DNA of 64,000 bases from Neocallimastix lanati (nom. inval.). Lineage: Eukaryota > Neocallimastigomycota > Neocallimastigomycetes > Neocallimastigales > Neocallimastigaceae. Below, piece after piece: positions 22,311-31,883 of this stretch. Each line of letters starts with the position of its first letter. The stretch's first letter is position 1. The stretch spans positions 1 to 64,000 of the forward strand of contig JACVTC010000247.1 of NCBI GenBank assembly GCA_016946835.1. The letters are read 5' to 3'. The translations under genes and the position numbers were made by a program. The notes below the pieces were generated by a model that was not told the origin of the DNA, made no database searches, and worked only from the letters and a program-made list of their open reading frames with translations.

Positions 22311-23480
22311 ATTGAGTGTAGGTTAGATTCTTGCTAAATCCTTCCTAGTTTGGGTTAAATTGGTCAGGTTAAGATGTTTATTATTAATTATAACAATTTA
22401 ATTAAAATTAAATAATAAATAACACACACAGAGTTTTATAATTAAGAATTCAATCTATAAGAATTATGTTTTATTAGAACTTTATTTAATATATTTTAAT
22501 AATAAATCTTAACTAAGATTATACAAAGAATTATTATTGTTATAATTAATTCATTAACTTTATGTTAATAGGTTAAATGGTTATAAAGTTAATCAAAGGT
22601 TAAAGGATTAATAATCTTACAAAGAATTCAAAATATGGAATTTCAAATCCTTTTTATACTAAACTAAAATAATAATTAACAATATAATTAAATAATACAT
22701 TCTAATATATTCATATATGTATATAAACTATATAAAATATAATAATTAAATAATATTTATAAGAATCTTTTAATACAATAACTATATAATTATTCATAAA
22801 ACAATTTAATACTATACTAATTTAATAATAAGATAATATAAAATAAAATAAAATAAAATATTAAAACTAATTAAAAATTCTCTTTCGGAAATCTTTAGAA
22901 TGATAAAGAATTCCTTAAAATCTTTTAGAAAATAATTAAGTAAAAATTACTATAATAAAATATATAAAACTTATAAACTAATTTAAAATATTATAAAACT
23001 ATTACTAATAACTAATTCTATATTTTTAATTAATAATAAAAATTAATAATATAATTTCCAAGTTAAGAGATTTTATCTATATAAATTTCTTAATTAATAA
23101 TTTAGGGTCTTAATCAAATAATTAAATTATTTTTTATATTTAAAATATCTTTAAAGTCCAATATCTCGTTATCTAGTTATCCAATAAGGTTGATTTTAAC
23201 ATATGTTGTAGTTCTCGTCCATAGCTTTCTAACGAATATATTTTTAGCGGGAATCACAATATAATATTTCCATTATTTGTCGAGTTGTCGTTGTTTTTCT
23301 TCAAGTTATTTTTATCAAATTCTTAAGGGTTAAATTAAATTAAATTATCTTTAAATAAATAATTCCAAACACTTTGGTTTCTAATTATTTAGTGTTTCTA
23401 ATATTTATTTTTATAATTAAAATCGAATTAAAATAATTTTTGTCAATAACGAAATTAAATTTCAATTGATCTAATAGTGA
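22311..23480. other. AT-rich intergenic, possible chromovirus LTR on minus strand
   Basis: 22311-23150 holds only A/T-rich sequence with no feature I can support. 23151-23480 is slightly richer in G/C with unique-looking sequence but no ORF. Because it lies downstream (minus strand) of the chromovirus fragment and of a purine tract near 23500-23530, it may be remnant LTR. Confidence 0.3.
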
Positions 23481-23837
23481 ATTTTAACCTCAAATCCACT
23501 AGTATTCGTGACGTCGCTCCCCTAAGGAAAATCGAATTCCAGGCGATTGTCAATAACCAAATTAATATAATTTAAAGTTTAAATTAATAATTTTAATTAA
23601 ATAATAATTTTCTGTTAGTAAAAGTGAATATTTTTAAAACTAATTTCTGAATAAAAATTGAATAAATCCTTTATAAAAATTGATATATTTCTTAATAACT
23701 TGTTAGTGAATATTATATTTGATAATATATTATTGAGTGTATTGTAATATATGTGAAAAAAATTTTAATTGAAAAATAAAATTTAACCAAATCTTAATTA
23801 ATAATATTTTTGAAAAATTTTAATGAAATTATTAATG

Positions 23838-23875
<38 letters not shown>

Positions 23876-24285
23876 TTATTAAGAAAAATATTTTCGTTGA
23901 TGGTAAAATAATATATAATAATTAAACTGAATATAGGATTAATAAATAATATAATTGTATTTAAATTTTGATAATAATTTGTGTGTGATTATAACTCTTT
24001 ATAAAATAATAAATTGAATAAAATTTTTATATTGATAAATTGAATATTTTCCCGTTGAATTTTGAATAAAATTGAAGTGTATTTTAATTAAAATAAATAT
24101 TAAATTCTATTTTAAATTTTTGAAAAAATTTTTTGAAATGTAATTTACATTCGTTATGAATTTTGTTGAAATTTTGAAATGAATCGTTATGATAAGTGTC
24201 TTATTGATTAATAATATTGTTGATAAATATTTTTTCGTGTTAAATTATTGATTTATTGAGTAATGTTATTAATTGAAAATTAATT
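23481..24285 (-). other. Putative 3' tail of minus-strand chromovirus relic
   Basis: On the minus strand, CCTTAGGGGAGCGACGTCAC (around 23510-23530) resembles a polypurine tract and 3' terminus of a gypsy element, consistent with the integrase fragment just upstream on that strand. The rest is A/T sequence with a T run at 23843-23868. No ORF. Confidence 0.3.
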
Positions 24286-24700
24286 TTAATGTTTTCGAAT
24301 ATTTCTATTAAATTTAATTAATAAATCTTGGTAGCGAGGGTCATTTTCTATAACTGTAGCAGGTACCCAATACCAAGCTAGTCGATGTTTATACCTAACT
24401 TTATATTCATATCTTTTTTCTTTGTAGTTAGTCCTAAAATCAGCAATTTCAACAATTTTGGCTGTAGTTTCTTTATATTTTTCTCTATTTTTAAATAATT
24501 ATGGAATAGGTATATATGGTTCTAACTCAGAAACATGGAAAATCGGGTGATGTTTCGGGAAAGGTGATTTTGAAATGTCAATTTTATAATTACAATTAGG
24601 TAAAACTTCTAAAATTTTATAAGATCCATACTTGCGTGGAGCAAGCTTTTGATTTTCAGTAGTAGCGAATGCTGGAGGTGCAGGGGTTAGGTTTTAAACG
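24286..24700 (-). pseudogene. Chromovirus-type integrase C-terminus with chromodomain-like end
   Basis: One minus-strand frame reads across this segment with a single internal stop. First comes an integrase C-terminal module: LAPRKYGSYKILE, then PNCNYKIDI and HPIFHVSELEPYIP, the HPVFHVS.L-type tail found in chromoviral and other Ty3/gypsy integrases. After the stop it continues with VEIADFRTN, a basic stretch, and RLAWYWVPATVIEN, which resembles a degenerate chromodomain (E-I-D...Y-V-W...W-P). Chromodomains steer integration by binding histone marks. No upstream RT or integrase core is seen, so this is a truncated relic. It differs in type from elements A-C, which lack this tail. Confidence 0.7.
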
Positions 24701-25353
24701 TTTTAATTTTATTTAATAAAATTAATCATAATAGTTAATACATTAATTAATGTATATATAAGTTATGGAAAAATCACTATTGATTTTTTAAGAAGTTTAA
24801 TACTAAACTATTCTAGCGACTATTACTATTTTAAACTAATAATAATAGATAATAAAATTTTTATCTTAAAAAGATTTTTAAAACTATTCTAGAGAATTAG
24901 AAAATATAAAATTTTTAAAACTATTCTAGAGAATTAGAAAATATAAGATTTTTAAACTATTCTAGAGATTAGAAAATAAGATAAAGAATTCTAAACTATT
25001 CTAATGAATTATTAATAATAAAGAATTCTAAACTATTCTAGAGAATTATTGTTATTAAGAAAATAATAATAATTTTGGCAAGTGAGTTATAACTTTAAAT
25101 ATTAAGTAATTATTATTATTATAAAATAACAATAATTAATACATGATTTTATAATTATTATTATGAGAAATAATAATAAATAATATATTTTAAAATAGAA
25201 AATTATTATTATTATGAAAATAATAATAATTAATACATGAGTTTATAACAATTATACACAACTTTATTAAATACATTATTATTATTAAGAAATAATAATA
25301 AAGTAGAAATAATAATAATTAATTATTAAATAAATAATAATTAATTAAAAGTA
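24701..25353. repeat. AT-rich minisatellite and ATT/AAT tracts
   Basis: 24880-25052 contains four to five tandem units of about 35-40 bp built on ACTATTCTAGAGAATTAG; CTAGAG recurs in most units. 25053-25353 is mixed TTATTATTATT and ATAATAATAATTAA sequence with repeated TTAATACATGA. No gene. Confidence 0.7.
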
Positions 25354-25719
25354 TTGTTAATTATTATAACAATCAAAGAGAACAAAGAGAAAGCATCCCA
25401 AGAAGGTCGGAGAACCGAGAACCAAAACAGGATCCAAAGAATCCAGAATAATCCAAAGAATAAACAAGAGAAAAGAACTCTAAATCAAAGGAGTACACTG
25501 GAGAATAAGCAAAGGAGAATCCAGCAAACTAACAATCAAGTAAACAGAAGAATGACCGAAAGAGAATCCAGAAAACCAACAAAGAGTAAACCGGAGAGTT
25601 CAGCAATACAACAGGAATCCAGAAATCTAAAAAGAACCAAAAACGATCACAAAAGGAAACCGGAGAGAGTACATTCCAGCAATCCAAAGAGAAAACCGGA
25701 CTTTAAAGCAAAGAGATAG
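25354..25719 (+). CDS. Short Arg/Lys/Gln/Asn-rich ORF, unknown
   Basis: 121 codons, strongly basic and hydrophilic (R, K, Q, N, S, E, P), with no hydrophobic core, membrane segment or recognisable domain. Its base composition is clearly less A/T-extreme than its surroundings, and it contains repeated CCAGCAA, AACCGGA and ACCAAAA-type words on the plus strand, so it may be repetitive non-coding or retroelement leader DNA rather than a gene. It lies 650 bp upstream (minus strand) of the chromovirus fragment. I see no start-site evidence. Treat as hypothetical. Confidence 0.25.
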   Translation: MLIIITIKENKEKASQEGRRTENQNRIQRIQNNPKNKQEKRTLNQRSTLENKQRRIQQTNNQVNRRMTERESRKPTKSKPESSAIQQESRNLKRTKNDHKRKPERVHSSNPKRKPDFKAKR

Positions 25720-25763
25720 AAAAAGAGTCCAGCTAACGAAAGTGTCAACTGGAAGAGTTTAAA

Positions 25764-25775
25764 CCAGAATTCTGG
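25764..25775. repeat. 12-bp perfect palindrome
   Basis: CCAGAATTCTGG, a perfect self-complementary site just after the basic ORF. No regulator can be named. Confidence 0.6.
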
Positions 25776-25833
25776 CTGAATTATTTAAAGATTTTATTTT
25801 AGATTATATTTTAGATTTGATATAATGAATATT

Positions 25834-25975
25834 GCAAACGAATACTCATTTGCAAACAAATAACTCATTTGCAAATGAATACTCATTAATAACGAATATT
25901 CATTAATAACGAATACTCATTAATAACGAATACTCATTAATAACGAATACTCATTAATAACGAATACTCATTAAT
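25834..25975 (+). repeat. 17-bp minisatellite
   Basis: AACGAATACTCATTAAT repeats exactly every 17 bp at 25891, 25908 (one change), 25925, 25942 and 25959. Looser copies with CATTTGCAAA lie to the left. It ends abruptly at GGGGAAAA. Confidence 0.9.
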
Positions 25976-26660
25976 GGGGAAAAAATATTTTAAACAAAAC
26001 AAAAGATATTTATACTCTAAATTTCTTTATTTTTAAAAAAATTAAACAAAATATTAAAGGTACGCTTTTAAATTACATTTCAATACAAAGGAATTTATTC
26101 TTTTATTAAAAATAATTTATTTATATTAATAAAATTAAAATAAAATAAAATAAACGGATTCATTAAAATTAATTTGTTTTTAAAATAATTTATTTATTAT
26201 TTTGTTTTATCAAAGGAATGACGCAAATATAAACAATATAATTATATAACTATTATTTTAAACAATATTTAACCAAACGTTTTTATTTTTTATAATATAA
26301 ATTTTTAATTAATAATTAAAATAATAATTTCATAAAACTAAAATAAATATTATTTTTTAATTGAAGGTTTAAATTTATAAATAAATGACATTTTTTAAAA
26401 TAAAAATAAAAATTAAAATATAATTTTTTTTCTTTTTTTATTGTTTTACAAATTTAATTAAATATCAATTATTTAAAATTATAATACAATGAAAATAGCA
26501 TTAAAAAATACTATTTGTTATTTATAAATTAATCAATAATCCAATCAATATATATTAATATAAATATTAAAATTATCATATTAAAGCCAAAATTTTGTAT
26601 GAATTTTATTATTCATAATTATTTGATATAAATTTTATATTTATATTTTTATTACATATA
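25976..26660. other. AT-rich intergenic, nothing supported
   Basis: A/T-rich sequence with AAAATAAAATAAAATAAA near 26130. No retrotransposon pol follows the copia gag that ends at 26661 on the minus strand. Confidence 0.6.
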
Positions 26661-27539
26661 TTATAATTGGCATTCGTAAAAATAGTGACCAATTTTATTG
26701 CAGTAGTTACATCTTCCATTTTTTCTTTTTTCTTTAGAATGTTTGTTGCTTTTCTTTTGTTTGGATCTTTGGTTTTTATTTATATTGAAAATAATATTTT
26801 TATTTGTAGAGATGTTACTGCTTGTTTCCTTTAGATTTGAAAGATTTATTTCAGGAATGACTTTTTTTACGTAGTTGCAGCATTTTTCCCAGTTGTCAAA
26901 TTGAAACACATTTATCCATCGCAGGTCTGATGGAAGGCATCTATTCAGGATTCCTAATTTCGAATTAATACTTAATTCATTATCGATGTCTTCTAAGTCG
27001 TTTATGAGATTTTGTAATGTTGCAATAAAAATATTGATATCTTCTTCTATATTAAACTTCAATGTTTTTATTTCATTCTCTATTTCTAATTTTCTCTTTC
27101 CTGGGCCTTTTGTGAAAGATCCTCGTAGAATTTCCCAGATGTCATAAGCTATTTTTTCGTTTCCTTCGATTAGTTTTAGAGTTTTGTCAACCAGTCCGTT
27201 TATTATCATCCATTTAGTGGTAGTGTCGTTTTCTATGTCTTCAATACTAGTTCCCTTTTCATATACAAATAAGTCATCAAATTGGTCCTGTATGTATTCT
27301 GATAAGTTATCTTTAACATTTTTCTTTCTTAGTTTTTTTATTGTTGGCTTTAATACATATTTTGTAAGCTTGTTGATTGATAATAAATAAAGTATCTTTC
27401 TTGACCATCCTCTGTAATTTTCAGTATTTAATTCAATTATTCTGTTAAAGCTTTCAGAATAATTGAATGTGATTTGGTTTCTTCTAGAGTTGTTTTCTTC
27501 AGCATCAATAGTGTTAGTTGCAGCTTGTCTTCTTCTCAT
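26661..27539 (-). CDS. gag: Copia-type Gag protein, stand-alone
   Basis: 292 residues. The N-terminal two thirds resemble the copia-type Gag/UBN2 family: a NYRGWSRKI block near residues 40-48, helical segments, DIWEILRGSF, IENEIKTLKF and the late NDLEDIDNE/LPSDLRW region. The C-terminus is basic, with a CCHC zinc knuckle (CNYCNKIGHYFYEC, about 276-289), and the frame stops three residues later. The knuckle would bind RNA and the rest would form the capsid. No protease, integrase or RT follows on this strand, although copia elements usually have one long gag-pol frame. It is either a terminal fragment of an element whose pol was deleted, or a retained stand-alone gag. Intactness over 292 codons in such A/T-rich DNA is notable. 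The ATG at 27539 is the first in frame. Confidence 0.85.
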   Translation of the reverse strand: MRRRQAATNTIDAEENNSRRNQITFNYSESFNRIIELNTENYRGWSRKILYLLSINKLTKYVLKPTIKKLRKKNVKDNLSEYIQDQFDDLFVYEKGTSIEDIENDTTTKWMIINGLVDKTLKLIEGNEKIAYDIWEILRGSFTKGPGKRKLEIENEIKTLKFNIEEDINIFIATLQNLINDLEDIDNELSINSKLGILNRCLPSDLRWINVFQFDNWEKCCNYVKKVIPEINLSNLKETSSNISTNKNIIFNINKNQRSKQKKSNKHSKEKRKNGRCNYCNKIGHYFYECQL

Positions 27540-27863
27540 TGTAAGTGTTTACTTATTTTAATTAATAATGTTTTTTATATAATTGGCTTATTTTAGTATT
27601 TATATATTATAATATTATTATAATATTGGTTTATTATATAAATATAGTTTTATTTATAATATACATATGGTTTTATTTATTGTTTATATATGTTTATTTA
27701 ATTATTATAACTCGATATGGTGTTTAGTTATTATTATATTATTATTTACAAGTAAAAATTAACTTTGGATGTTATTGGACAATATTTTTAGTAATAAATT
27801 TAATTAATATTTCATTGGATTATTGTTATTTATATGAATATTAGTTGACTTTTACACAGTTCA
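27540..27863. other. AT-rich 5' flank of copia gag
   Basis: No ORF and no clear primer binding site or LTR end. Only A/T sequence separates the gag start from the 44-bp repeat array. Confidence 0.5.
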
Positions 27864-28239
27864 TTTTCAACTTGATTTAATATATCAGTTGACTACTATA
27901 TTATTTGTTTTCAACTTGATATAATATATCAGTTGACTATCATATTATTTGTTTTCAACTTGATTTAATATATCAGTTGACTATTGTATTATTTGTTTTC
28001 AACTTGATATAGTATACCAGTTGACTATTGTATTATTTGTTTTCAACTTGATTTAATATATCAGTTGACTATTGTATTATTTGTTTTCAACTTGATATAA
28101 TATATCAGTTGACTATTGTATTATTTGTTTTCAACTTGATATAATATATCAGTTGACTATTATATTATTTGTTTTCAACTTGATTTAATATATCAGTTGA
28201 CTATTATATTATTTGTTTTCAACTTGATATAATATATCT
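27864..28239. repeat. 44-bp tandem array upstream of copia gag
   Basis: Unit starts TTTTCAACTTGATTTAATAT and carries ATCAGTTGACTA; starts at 27864 and 28216 differ by exactly 8 x 44 bp, giving eight full copies and a partial ninth. Copies differ mainly at GATTTAA/GATATAA and in the ACTATTGTATT part. The array lies 325 bp upstream of the minus-strand gag, where an LTR or promoter would be, so it may be enhancer repeats of that element. That role is inferred. Confidence 0.92.
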
Positions 28240-29130
28240 GAATTCTAATCGATATTCTTATAGGTTTTATTTATTAAGGAGGTAAGGTTTTTGTTTGTAG
28301 TATTAATTAAATTTAAATGTAATTGTATATTTAATTAGTATTTTCTATTTAAGAGTTTATTAATGTATAGATTAGCTATATATAATACTTAGCTTTTTTA
28401 TTGCTCAATTTGAGAGTTGAGACTCTTAATCTTTTAAAACACAGAAGTAAGAAAAATTATTTAAGTAATAATTGAATATAATCTTTTAATATGATTAGTT
28501 ATATTTATTTTTATTTTTATTTTTTTATTTTTCGGTATTTTATTTAAGACAAATGTTCATTTATTTATATTTTCAGTTGTAGTATTATTTAACAATATAA
28601 ATATAATTGGTTAAATATTTATGAATAAATTTCTTTTAATAAATTTTCATAGATATAAAAAATATCTTTCTGACATTTATAATTAAATATATTTTTATAA
28701 TTAAATATTTTAAATAATTATTTCATTACTATTTTACGAAATATTAAAATATATAATAATAATTTTTTTAATAGTAAAAATTATTTTAAAAAGAGAATAA
28801 ATGAATAAATACAATAATTATTAAAGTATTTTTAATCTTTAGTAGATTAGGTTAGCTTAAGAACATTAAAATATATTTTTATGATAAAATTTTATTATTT
28901 TAAAAATATATTTTTATAATTAAAGTATTGTTATAATATTATTTTTTTACAAAATATTAAAATATATCTTTATAATTAAATATTATTAATAATTATTTTA
29001 TTTTAAAAAATATCTATAATTAATTATAAAATATAATAAAAACAAATTTAAAAAAATTATTTTGAATTTTTATTTATTTAAAAAAATTGTTATGAATTTT
29101 TATTTATTTATTCATTTACTTATAATAATA
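28240..29130. other. AT-rich intergenic
   Basis: No gene. On the minus strand a TATA-like ATTATATATAGC lies near 28376-28390 upstream of the 44-bp array and gag. The rest is A/T tracts with repeated ATATTAAAATATA. Confidence 0.45.
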
Positions 29131-29230
29131 AGCCATTTGTCGAAATGCAACTTGGGGAAATGCAACATTTTAATAATACGCCACTTGACGAAATGCAATC
29201 TGGCGAAATGCAATCTGGGGAAATGCAACT
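29131..29230. repeat. 15-bp repeat GAAATGCAATCTGGC
   Basis: GAAATGCAA occurs at 29142, 29157, 29189, 29204 and 29219, at 15-bp spacing within two clusters. The short Cys-rich ORF on the minus strand here (repeated CISPD) is only a translation of this repeat. Confidence 0.85.
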
Positions 29231-29349
29231 CTCCCGCTTTGAATTGAAGCATAGACCTTGATGATTGTAAAATTTCCAATTGCCAATGATTACACCCACT
29301 AGGGAGGAGTTAATGATGCTCATGGTAAAAAAAAAAAAAAAAAAAAACA
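29231..29349. repeat. tRNA-like unit with A22 tail (possible retroposon)
   Basis: The minus strand reads CTCCC (29302-29306) ... GCTTCAATTCA (B-box-like, centred near 29245) ... GGGAG (29231-29235), a distance and pairing like a tRNA acceptor stem. On the plus strand the unit runs into A22 (about 29327-29347). The two cues point to opposite strands, so the call is weak. Confidence 0.25.
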
Positions 29350-29590
29350 GAAATTATCAGATAAATAGAAGGTGAAAATGATGCATGGTCTAACCCTAAC
29401 CCCTAGGAACGTTAGGAATGCATCTCCGAGTAGTGTGTACCGACGATTGAGAGCGGCGAAGCTGTTACAGTATGCCAATAACTCATCACCTTACAGTTAA
29501 TTAATAACTGTATGGCCATATGGGAGATGGGTACCCATTATGTGCAAGTCTATGTTTTCATTTAAAAAAAAAAAAAAAAAAAAAAAAAGG
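29350..29590 (+). repeat. Poly(A)-tailed G/C-rich unit, possible short retroposon
   Basis: An island of roughly 45% G/C (29384-29560) ends in a ~26-nt A run (29563-29588). It contains CTAACCCTAACCCC (29391-29404, telomere-like), GATGCAT/ATGCATC arms, TACAGTTA/TAACTGTA around a 5-nt loop, and the palindrome TGGGTACCCA. Its first 34 bp (29350-29383) recur once at 29891-29924 with one mismatch, again after an A run. This looks like a structured non-autonomous retroposon or RNA pseudogene. The family is not recognised and no A/B box is obvious. Confidence 0.4.
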
Positions 29591-29958
29591 AACGATAATA
29601 ATCATTTCATAATCCATAATTACCATAGGTCATTCTTTTTTTTTTTTTTTAATTTTAATTAAAAAAAATAGAAAAAAAACTAATAATATTAATAATACTT
29701 CAAACATTCGAAAAAATTTTTTTTATGGTTTAGTAGTGGTGGTGGTGGTAGTGTTTGATGATAAAACACTGGATATTATTGAATTGAACGTCTAAAAAAT
29801 AAAAAAAAATATTCTTCATTTCAAATATACAATAAATAAATTTCTACAGTTAAAAAAATAAAAATAAAAAATTAAATAAAAAAAAAAATAGAAATTATCT
29901 GATAAATAGAAGGTGAAAATGATGATGAATTTAATTTTTCAAAATTTTCTCTCTCTCT

Positions 29959-29992
<34 letters not shown>

Positions 29993-31090
29993 TTTTATTT
30001 TTTTCTTCCTTCTTCTTCTCTCTATTCACCTACTTCGTCTTCAATAAAGTTGATATTAAGTAGGCAGGCAATCAATCCCACTATAAAAAAAAATTCTATA
30101 TATTCTTTTTTTTTTTTTTTTTTTTTCATCTAATTAAACTATAAAGTAAAGCATTATTTCGTATTCTATTATGTATTCTATCATATATTCATTCTTTATT
30201 CTATAATATATTCTGTATTTTGTTTATTACATAATTTAACAATATTAATATATTATATTTCTTAATATAAAGTTCTAATCATAATTTTTTCTTTTTTCAA
30301 TTTAAAATATTCCAAAAAATTAGATAATATTAAAAGTAGATAATATAAATGAATTTTAAAAGAAAATAGTTATTATTATTGGATGTTATATAAAGTATTT
30401 AATAAAGTATATTTTGGAAGTTAATAAAATATTAATAAAGATATTAATAAAATATTTATTATAAAAAAAAAAAAAAAAAAAATTAATAAAATATTAATTA
30501 TAAAATTTACCTTATTAATATTTTATAATTAATATTTTATTAAGGTATTAAATAAAAATATAAAATAAATTATTATAATGATTGATTATCCATTAATGAA
30601 TTTTATTAATAAACGATTTATTATAAAAATTATTAAATTTATTAATAAAAAAATTATTAATAAAAGATGTATTATATGAATATATAATTTATTAATAAAA
30701 GATTTATTATAGGAATATTTATTATAAAATATATTAATAATATTTAGTATAAATTATTAATAAAATTAATAAGAGTTATAGAATATTAATAGTAATAAAA
30801 AGTACAAAATATTAATAAAGTATTAATTAAGTATTATAGTTATTTAGATGTTTGATTTATTATTATTTTTATTATTATTAAGTTAAAAGATTAAAAATTT
30901 AGTTTATGAATTAATATATTTTTAAAGATATATTGCATTAATTATGATACAGAACATTTAAAAATATTCCATATAGAGTTATTTATTTAGTTGGTCGTTT
31001 CTATAAGGAATTATGACACAATAATATATTTTAATAATTTATAAGAAAATAATTTAATAATAATAATGTTTTATAATAATATTTTATTTG

Positions 31091-31126
<36 letters not shown>

Positions 31127-31285
31127 TTTTTTTTACATATATAAATATTTATTATTACATTCTCATAATTTTATATAATTGTTAAAATAATTATTTAATA
31201 TCATATATATTTTTTCTTTTTTTAAAACATTACAATATTTTTTATTAAACATATCTCTTAAACTATTAATTTTCTAATAACTTTA

Positions 31286-31317
<32 letters not shown>

Positions 31318-31719
31318 CAATATCATAATTTAATAATATATAACTTATAAATACTTAAAATATATTTCCTAAATAAGATTTAATTATCAATATTTAAAAT
31401 ATAATTCCTAAAACTATATAATTCTCAAAATAATATTTAAAATATAAAAACTTATTAATAATAATAATGAATTAATTTATTATCATAATAAATTGAATCA
31501 ATTAATTAATATAATTTATCTTTTTTAATTATGATAAAAAGAATTAACCATAACTATTTTTTTTTAAAAAAAAAAAAAAAATAATTATTTGAATAAACTA
31601 TCTGTCTAAAATTATTTTAATTAATATAACCAATACTATTTATACATTATTTCTAAACCCAAAGTTTCGACCTAAATCTTATTTTTATAGTGGGAACATA
31701 ATTTATTTTATAATTGAAT
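29591..31719. other. Low-complexity AT-rich intergenic
   Basis: Homopolymers (T32 near 29960, T26 near 30104, A24 near 31290), CT and TGG microsatellites (TGGTGGTGGTGGT near 29735), ATT triplets near 31100, and long AATAAAATATTAATA tracts. The second copy of the 34-bp repeat lies at 29891-29924. No gene seen. Confidence 0.6.
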
Positions 31720-31792
31720 GCCTGTTTGGCTTAGTGGTGGAGCGTCGCTCTTGTAAAGCGAAGGTCGGTTGGTTTAGTACCGTCAATAGGCA
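31720..31792 (+). tRNA. tRNA-Thr (UGU anticodon), T-arm atypical
   Basis: 73 nt. Acceptor GCCTGTT (31720-31726) pairs with AATAGGC (31785-31791) over seven pairs including one G-U; discriminator A. The D-arm has GCT/AGC around an AGTGGTGG loop. The anticodon stem TCGCT/AGCGA is perfect with loop CTTGTAA, giving anticodon UGU and hence threonine. The T-arm is odd: 18 nt, stem GTTGG/CCGTC with a T-T mismatch and a G-U, and loop TTTAGTA instead of TTCGANY, so the Pol III B box is degenerate. A run of nine T follows at once. It could be a functional divergent tRNA, a tRNA pseudogene, or contain a base error in the T-arm. Confidence 0.8.
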
Positions 31793-31801
31793 TTTTTTTT
31801 T
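31793..31801 (+). terminator. RNA polymerase III T-run terminator
   Basis: T9 immediately after the tRNA discriminator base, the standard Pol III stop. Confidence 0.7.
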
Positions 31802-31840
31802 CTGATTATTAATGTCAAGTTATATATTAAAAATCTAGAT

Positions 31841-31883
<43 letters not shown>

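Noticed and set aside
27864-28239. CRISPR-like regular array
   Set aside because: The whole 44-bp unit is conserved with no variable spacers, in a eukaryotic context; it is a minisatellite.
29391-29404. Telomeric repeat (CTAACCCTAACCCC)
   Set aside because: Only two units and internal to a retroposon-like unit; not a telomere.
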